A model generated the notes under the pieces. The model was not told where the DNA came from, ran no database searches, and saw only the letters and a list, made by a program, of their open reading frames with translations. Below, one piece after another: positions 60,783 to 64,000 of a stretch of 64,000 nucleotides of DNA. This DNA is from Mesorhizobium sp. WSM4904 (lineage in GTDB: Bacteria > Pseudomonadota > Alphaproteobacteria > Rhizobiales > Rhizobiaceae): NCBI RefSeq assembly GCF_029674545.1, contig NZ_CP121354.1, positions 1,798,001 through 1,862,000 on the forward strand, read 5' to 3'. The stretch's first letter is position 1; the number at the start of each line of letters is the position of its first letter. The position numbers were made by a program, and so were the translations under genes.

Positions 60783-62201
60783 ATGGCGGCTCAAAGCAAG
60801 ACCAAGGCAAGCGAGCTCATCGAGCCCGGCGATGACGACGCGGTCGAACTCGCCAAACGCCATCTCGTCCAGCCCTGGCCATATGCCGGCTCGGTAGGCG
60901 CCGAGGCGCGGGCGCTGATCGGCGAGGGCGACGGCATCTACATCACCGACGCCTCCGGCAAGCGGCTGATCGACGGTCCGGCCGGCATGTGGTGCATCAA
61001 TGTCGGCCATCGCCGGGAGGAGCTGGCAAGGGTGATGTACGACCAGGCGATGACGCTCTCCTACAACACGCCCTGGTACACGATGAATGCGCCCTCGGCC
61101 GAGCTTGCCCGGCGCATCGCGGATGCCGCTCCGGGCGATCTCAGCCATATCTTCTTCACCACCGGCGGCTCGTCGGCGGTGGAGACGGCGTTGCGCTTCA
61201 TGCAGTTCTACAACAATGTGCGCGGCCGACCGGAAAAGAAGCTCATCCTCAGCCGCGGCGGCGCCTATCACGGCTCGACCTATCTGTCGGCCTCCCTCAA
61301 CGGCCGCCCGCGCGACCGCGATTGGATGGACGGCGCCGACGAGCTGGTGATCAAGCTTTCGTCGCCCGATCCGTTCCGGCGGCCAAAGGAGATGAGCATC
61401 GCCGCCTTCACCGACTTCCTGGTCGACCAGTTCCGCGACACCGTCGCGCGCGTCGGCGCCGATCGCATCGGCGCCTTTGTCGGCGAGCCGGTACAGGCCT
61501 CGGGCGGCGTCATCGTGCCGCCGGACGGCTATCTCAAGCGTATCCGCGAGATCTGCCGCGCAAACGACATCCTTTATGTCTCGGATGAGGTGGTGACAGG
61601 TTTCGGCCGGCTCGGCCATGTCTTTGCCTCGGGCGACGTCTTCGGCATCGACCCGGACATGATTACCTTCGCCAAGGGCGTGACATCAGGCTATTTCCCG
61701 CTCGGCGGCGTCATCATCTCCGAGCGGCTCTTGGAACAGCTGCGCCGCTCCAATCATCCCGACGCGCTGTTCGGCCATGGCCTGACCTACACCAGCCATC
61801 CGATCGGCTGCGCCGTGGCGCTGAAGAACCTCGACCTGCTGGAAGAGGGCGTGCTTCAGCATGCGCGCGAGATCGCGCCCTACTTCCAGGCGCGCCTGAA
61901 GACGCTGGAGGAGCTGGCGCTGGTCGGCGAGGTGCGCGGCGTCGGCCTGATGGCCTGCGTCGAATGCGTCGCCGATCGCGAGAGCAAGGACCCGCTGCAG
62001 CTCGACAAGAATGTCGGCAAACGCATCGACGCGCATTGCCACGAGCTCGGCCTCTTGGTGCGGCCGCTCATCAACATGTGCGTGATGTCGCCGCCGCTGA
62101 TCATCAGCCGTGAGCAGGTTGACGACATGGTCGCGATCCTGCGCGAGGGGATTTCGCGCACGATGGATGATCTCAGGAAGGAAGGGGTGTGGCGGGGGTG
62201 A
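60783..62201 (+). CDS. Class III PLP-dependent aminotransferase
   Basis: A 472-residue aminotransferase of the omega-amino acid/polyamine group. It has the GGSSAVETALRF phosphate loop, LILSRGGAYHGSTYL, the Asp-bearing SDEVVTGFGRLG and the PLP lysine in DMITFAKGVTSGYFPLGG. It transfers amino groups from a terminal amine to pyruvate or 2-oxoglutarate, in line with polyamine or beta-alanine catabolism. ATG 60783 (MAAQSKTKAS) was chosen; a GTG at 60741 is possible and would place the start 48 bases from operator B. Confidence 0.93.
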   Translation: MAAQSKTKASELIEPGDDDAVELAKRHLVQPWPYAGSVGAEARALIGEGDGIYITDASGKRLIDGPAGMWCINVGHRREELARVMYDQAMTLSYNTPWYTMNAPSAELARRIADAAPGDLSHIFFTTGGSSAVETALRFMQFYNNVRGRPEKKLILSRGGAYHGSTYLSASLNGRPRDRDWMDGADELVIKLSSPDPFRRPKEMSIAAFTDFLVDQFRDTVARVGADRIGAFVGEPVQASGGVIVPPDGYLKRIREICRANDILYVSDEVVTGFGRLGHVFASGDVFGIDPDMITFAKGVTSGYFPLGGVIISERLLEQLRRSNHPDALFGHGLTYTSHPIGCAVALKNLDLLEEGVLQHAREIAPYFQARLKTLEELALVGEVRGVGLMACVECVADRESKDPLQLDKNVGKRIDAHCHELGLLVRPLINMCVMSPPLIISREQVDDMVAILREGISRTMDDLRKEGVWRG

Positions 62202-62205
62202 TAGC

Positions 62206-62397
62206 TCCCTTCTCCCCGTCACTATACGGGGAGAAGGTGCCGGCAGGCGGATGAGGGGCGGCGCTAACGTTTAGCGATTGGCAGTACCCGCCCGCCGCAC
62301 TCATCTGTCTGAAACGATAACCTCGCAAGCCTGGCGCTGCCCCTCACCTGCCTGCCGGCATCCTCTCCCCGTATAGTGACGGGGAGAGGGGCGCTCT
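62206..62397. repeat. RIME-like intergenic element pair
   Basis: Two CTCCCCGT...ACGGGGAG hairpins in inverted orientation (about 62212 and 62365) flank GGTGCCGGCAGGCGGATGAGG and CCTCACCTGCCTGCCGGC. It is the same family as 54985-55157. It lies between the convergent aminotransferase and Rieske oxygenase genes. Confidence 0.8.
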
Positions 62398-62434
62398 CAT
62401 CGATGGTTTCGCCAATCGCCAGCGTCGAAAATCC

Positions 62435-63637
62435 TCATCCCCTCGACCGCAGCGCGTCATTCAGTCCCCACATGTCCTTTTCCTCGGGCGCCGTCTCCAG
62501 GTTCAGCACCGGAACTTGCCTGCGCAGATGGTCGTGGTGGGTGCGCACGCCATATTCGAGGTCTGAGAGATAAAAACCCTCGAAGGCTTCCGACAGCATG
62601 GATTCGTTCGACCACACCGAAAGCTGCACGTCCTCGTTCATCGTGTCGCGGTCGATGCGATAAGCAAGGTAGCGCGCCGCCGCCTGCTCTCGCGTCTCGT
62701 CCGGATAGCGATAGACCGCGCCGCGCAGCAGCGTTTCTCCGGTTGAGAGCGGGAACTCCTGATAGAACTGCACCGATTCCGGCATGATCGACAGCGCATT
62801 GTTGGGGAAGATGCCGTAATAGATCCAGGCCTTGCGCAGGTGCTCCGGCAGATGCGTCGGCTCGGGCGCTATTTTGACGTATTGGCCGACGCTCCAGCGC
62901 CGCCCGGCATGCGGGTTGTAAGTGGCGAAGGAACGCGACACGCCATTGACGAAAGGCTCGTCGAAATAGGTCGCGCCATAGAGGTCCTGCAGCGCCGGAT
63001 GCGCCATGGCGACGTGGTAGCCCTCATTGTCGACGTCGCGCACCGACTTCCAGTTGACCGGCGATTTCTGCGTCCAGATTCCCCAGGACGGCACCATGTC
63101 GGCAACGCGGTAGTTGGCGATCTCGGCCTCGATCGGCTTCAAGAGCTCGGCCACCGAAGGCTGCGGGCCGCCCTTGCGGAAGCGGATAAAGATGAAGCCC
63201 ATCCAGATTTCGAGGTCGAGCGGCATCAGGCCGAACTCGGTCTTGTCGAGCTCGGGGAAAGAGCGCGGCCGTGCCGCGCCCCGTAAGGTGCCGTCGAGAT
63301 TGTAGACCCAGCCGTGGAACGGGCAGACCAGCGCGTTCTTGCAAGTGCCCTGGCTGTCGGCGACGACGCGGCTGCCGCGGTGGCGGCACATATTGTTGAA
63401 GGCGCGCACGACGCCATCCTTGCCGCGCACGATCAGCGCGCGCTCGCCGATGACGTCCATGGTCAGATAATCGCCGGGGTTCGGCACGTCGGAAACGTGG
63501 CCGGCGATCTGCCAATGATTGCGGAAGACGTATTCCTTCTCGAGCTCGAGAAGGGCATTGGAGTGATAACTCCACCCCGGTAACCCCCGCCGGTCCCAAT
63601 CGTTGGGGATCGCCACGTCACGGAGATGCGGGTTCAT
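62435..63637 (-). CDS. Rieske non-heme iron oxygenase, alpha subunit
   Basis: A 400-residue oxygenase. The Rieske [2Fe-2S] site is Cys84-x-His86 and Cys105-x2-His108 (CRHRG, CPFHGW). The catalytic domain has the iron-site DVDNEGYHVAMAHPAL with the bridging Asp and two His. Quaternary-amine monooxygenases (glycine betaine, carnitine, stachydrine) and aromatic dioxygenases share this layout; the neighbouring BetI-like regulator and amine genes favour the former. No ferredoxin reductase gene is nearby, so electrons must come from a partner elsewhere. Operator C lies 20 bases upstream. Confidence 0.92.
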   Translation of the reverse strand: MNPHLRDVAIPNDWDRRGLPGWSYHSNALLELEKEYVFRNHWQIAGHVSDVPNPGDYLTMDVIGERALIVRGKDGVVRAFNNMCRHRGSRVVADSQGTCKNALVCPFHGWVYNLDGTLRGAARPRSFPELDKTEFGLMPLDLEIWMGFIFIRFRKGGPQPSVAELLKPIEAEIANYRVADMVPSWGIWTQKSPVNWKSVRDVDNEGYHVAMAHPALQDLYGATYFDEPFVNGVSRSFATYNPHAGRRWSVGQYVKIAPEPTHLPEHLRKAWIYYGIFPNNALSIMPESVQFYQEFPLSTGETLLRGAVYRYPDETREQAAARYLAYRIDRDTMNEDVQLSVWSNESMLSEAFEGFYLSDLEYGVRTHHDHLRRQVPVLNLETAPEEKDMWGLNDALRSRG

Positions 63638-64000
63638 AAAAATGCTCTTCTTTTTGTTGAATACTCATTCAATAAAAGCATATTTTTCATTGAAATGCAA
63701 TGGTTTGTGAGAATATGGAAATTCCGTGGCGGCGGGGTTGGCGCCGCTTGAGCCAGAAAAATCCCGGAAAATCCGAGCCTTAACCAGGGATGTAGAGCAG
63801 CGGTTCCGGCCGCGGATTCGGGCGTTGCAAGAGCTTCGTTCCGGCACGTCTGGCGCATCCGATAGTCACAACGATCATGCCAATTCGGCGGCTGTGTGAG
63901 GTTGCTTACAGTTTCCGGCGTCCGACAGGCGCATTTGTCCGCAAACCAGTGCGGTGGCCTCAGCCGGCGGCAAGCAGGGAAACAGGAGTGGCGATCCAAA
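63638..64000. other. Terminal 363-bp region with Rieske promoter, no complete gene
   Basis: The left end holds the Rieske gene leader and operator C. The rest shows no supported gene. At the right edge a GTG (63988) with AGGG nearby could start a gene that continues beyond the window, but only four codons are present. Confidence 0.5.
63657..63672. promoter_or_regulatory. Putative TetR operator C (TTGAATACTCATTCAA)
   Basis: A TTGAA-N6-TTCAA dyad 20 bases before the Rieske oxygenase start, a position suited to blocking RNA polymerase. It matches operators A and B. Confidence 0.65.

Noticed and set aside
63988..64000. Possible GTG start of a gene leaving the window
   Set aside because: Only four codons are present, so no product can be judged.

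Overview
The window reads as chromosomal DNA of a Rhizobiales alphaproteobacterium, most likely Mesorhizobium or a close relative. Grounds: high GC throughout; the PhyR-NepR-EcfG general stress response locus, which is confined to alphaproteobacteria; HWE histidine kinases; rhizobial RpoH and DUF1328, DUF883 and DUF2853 proteins; and dispersed palindromic elements of the kind common in Mesorhizobium (genus call from memory, not searched). No phage, insertion sequence, integrase or CRISPR array is visible.

Layout. 1-2.9 kb: rpoH (cut by the left edge) and an RluD-like pseudouridine synthase on the minus strand, a small membrane protein plus VOC protein on the plus strand, and tRNA-Glu(CTC). 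2.9-8 kb: a signalling cluster with a class III adenylate cyclase, a Ras-like GTPase, an inner-membrane OmpA-like protein and a coiled-coil protein, plus a leftover fragment of a second GTPase gene. 8-16 kb: YidB-like protein, DUF2853, MscL, a NarL-type two-component pair with a divergent XRE regulator, VOC protein, a glutathione S-transferase with a histone-like tail, and small envelope proteins. 16.4-19.8 kb: one large hybrid sensor kinase. 20.3-25.6 kb: Pho box and pstSCAB-phoU-phoB. 25.9-31 kb: ROK regulator facing a xylFHG-type xylose ABC transporter.

31-42 kb is a general stress response island. Two HWE kinases, phyR, nepR-ecfG, a FAT GUY-like response regulator, small membrane and envelope proteins, a lipid kinase and a triple PRC-barrel protein lie together. 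I find nine GGAAC-N16/17-CGTT promoter motifs here, nearly one per transcription unit.

42-47 kb: a phosphonate monoester hydrolase/sulfatase, an MhqO/MhqD-like ring-cleavage operon and an M19 dipeptidase. 47-63.6 kb: a catabolic island with a GcvT-like protein, two FAD oxidoreductases, a methyltransferase, a BetI-like TetR regulator, two duplicated polyamine-type binding proteins, an amine oxidase, a complete PotABC-type transporter, a class III aminotransferase and a Rieske oxygenase. A 16-bp dyad TTGAA-N6-TTCAA occurs once in each of the two divergent control regions and once before the Rieske gene. This suggests one TetR regulon for uptake and breakdown of a methylated amine or polyamine-like compound.

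The best candidates for undescribed biology are the GTPase/OmpA/cyclase module, the TetR-controlled amine island, the dense EcfG regulon, and the paired TGAC-N4-GTCA sites shared by yidB and the two-component system.
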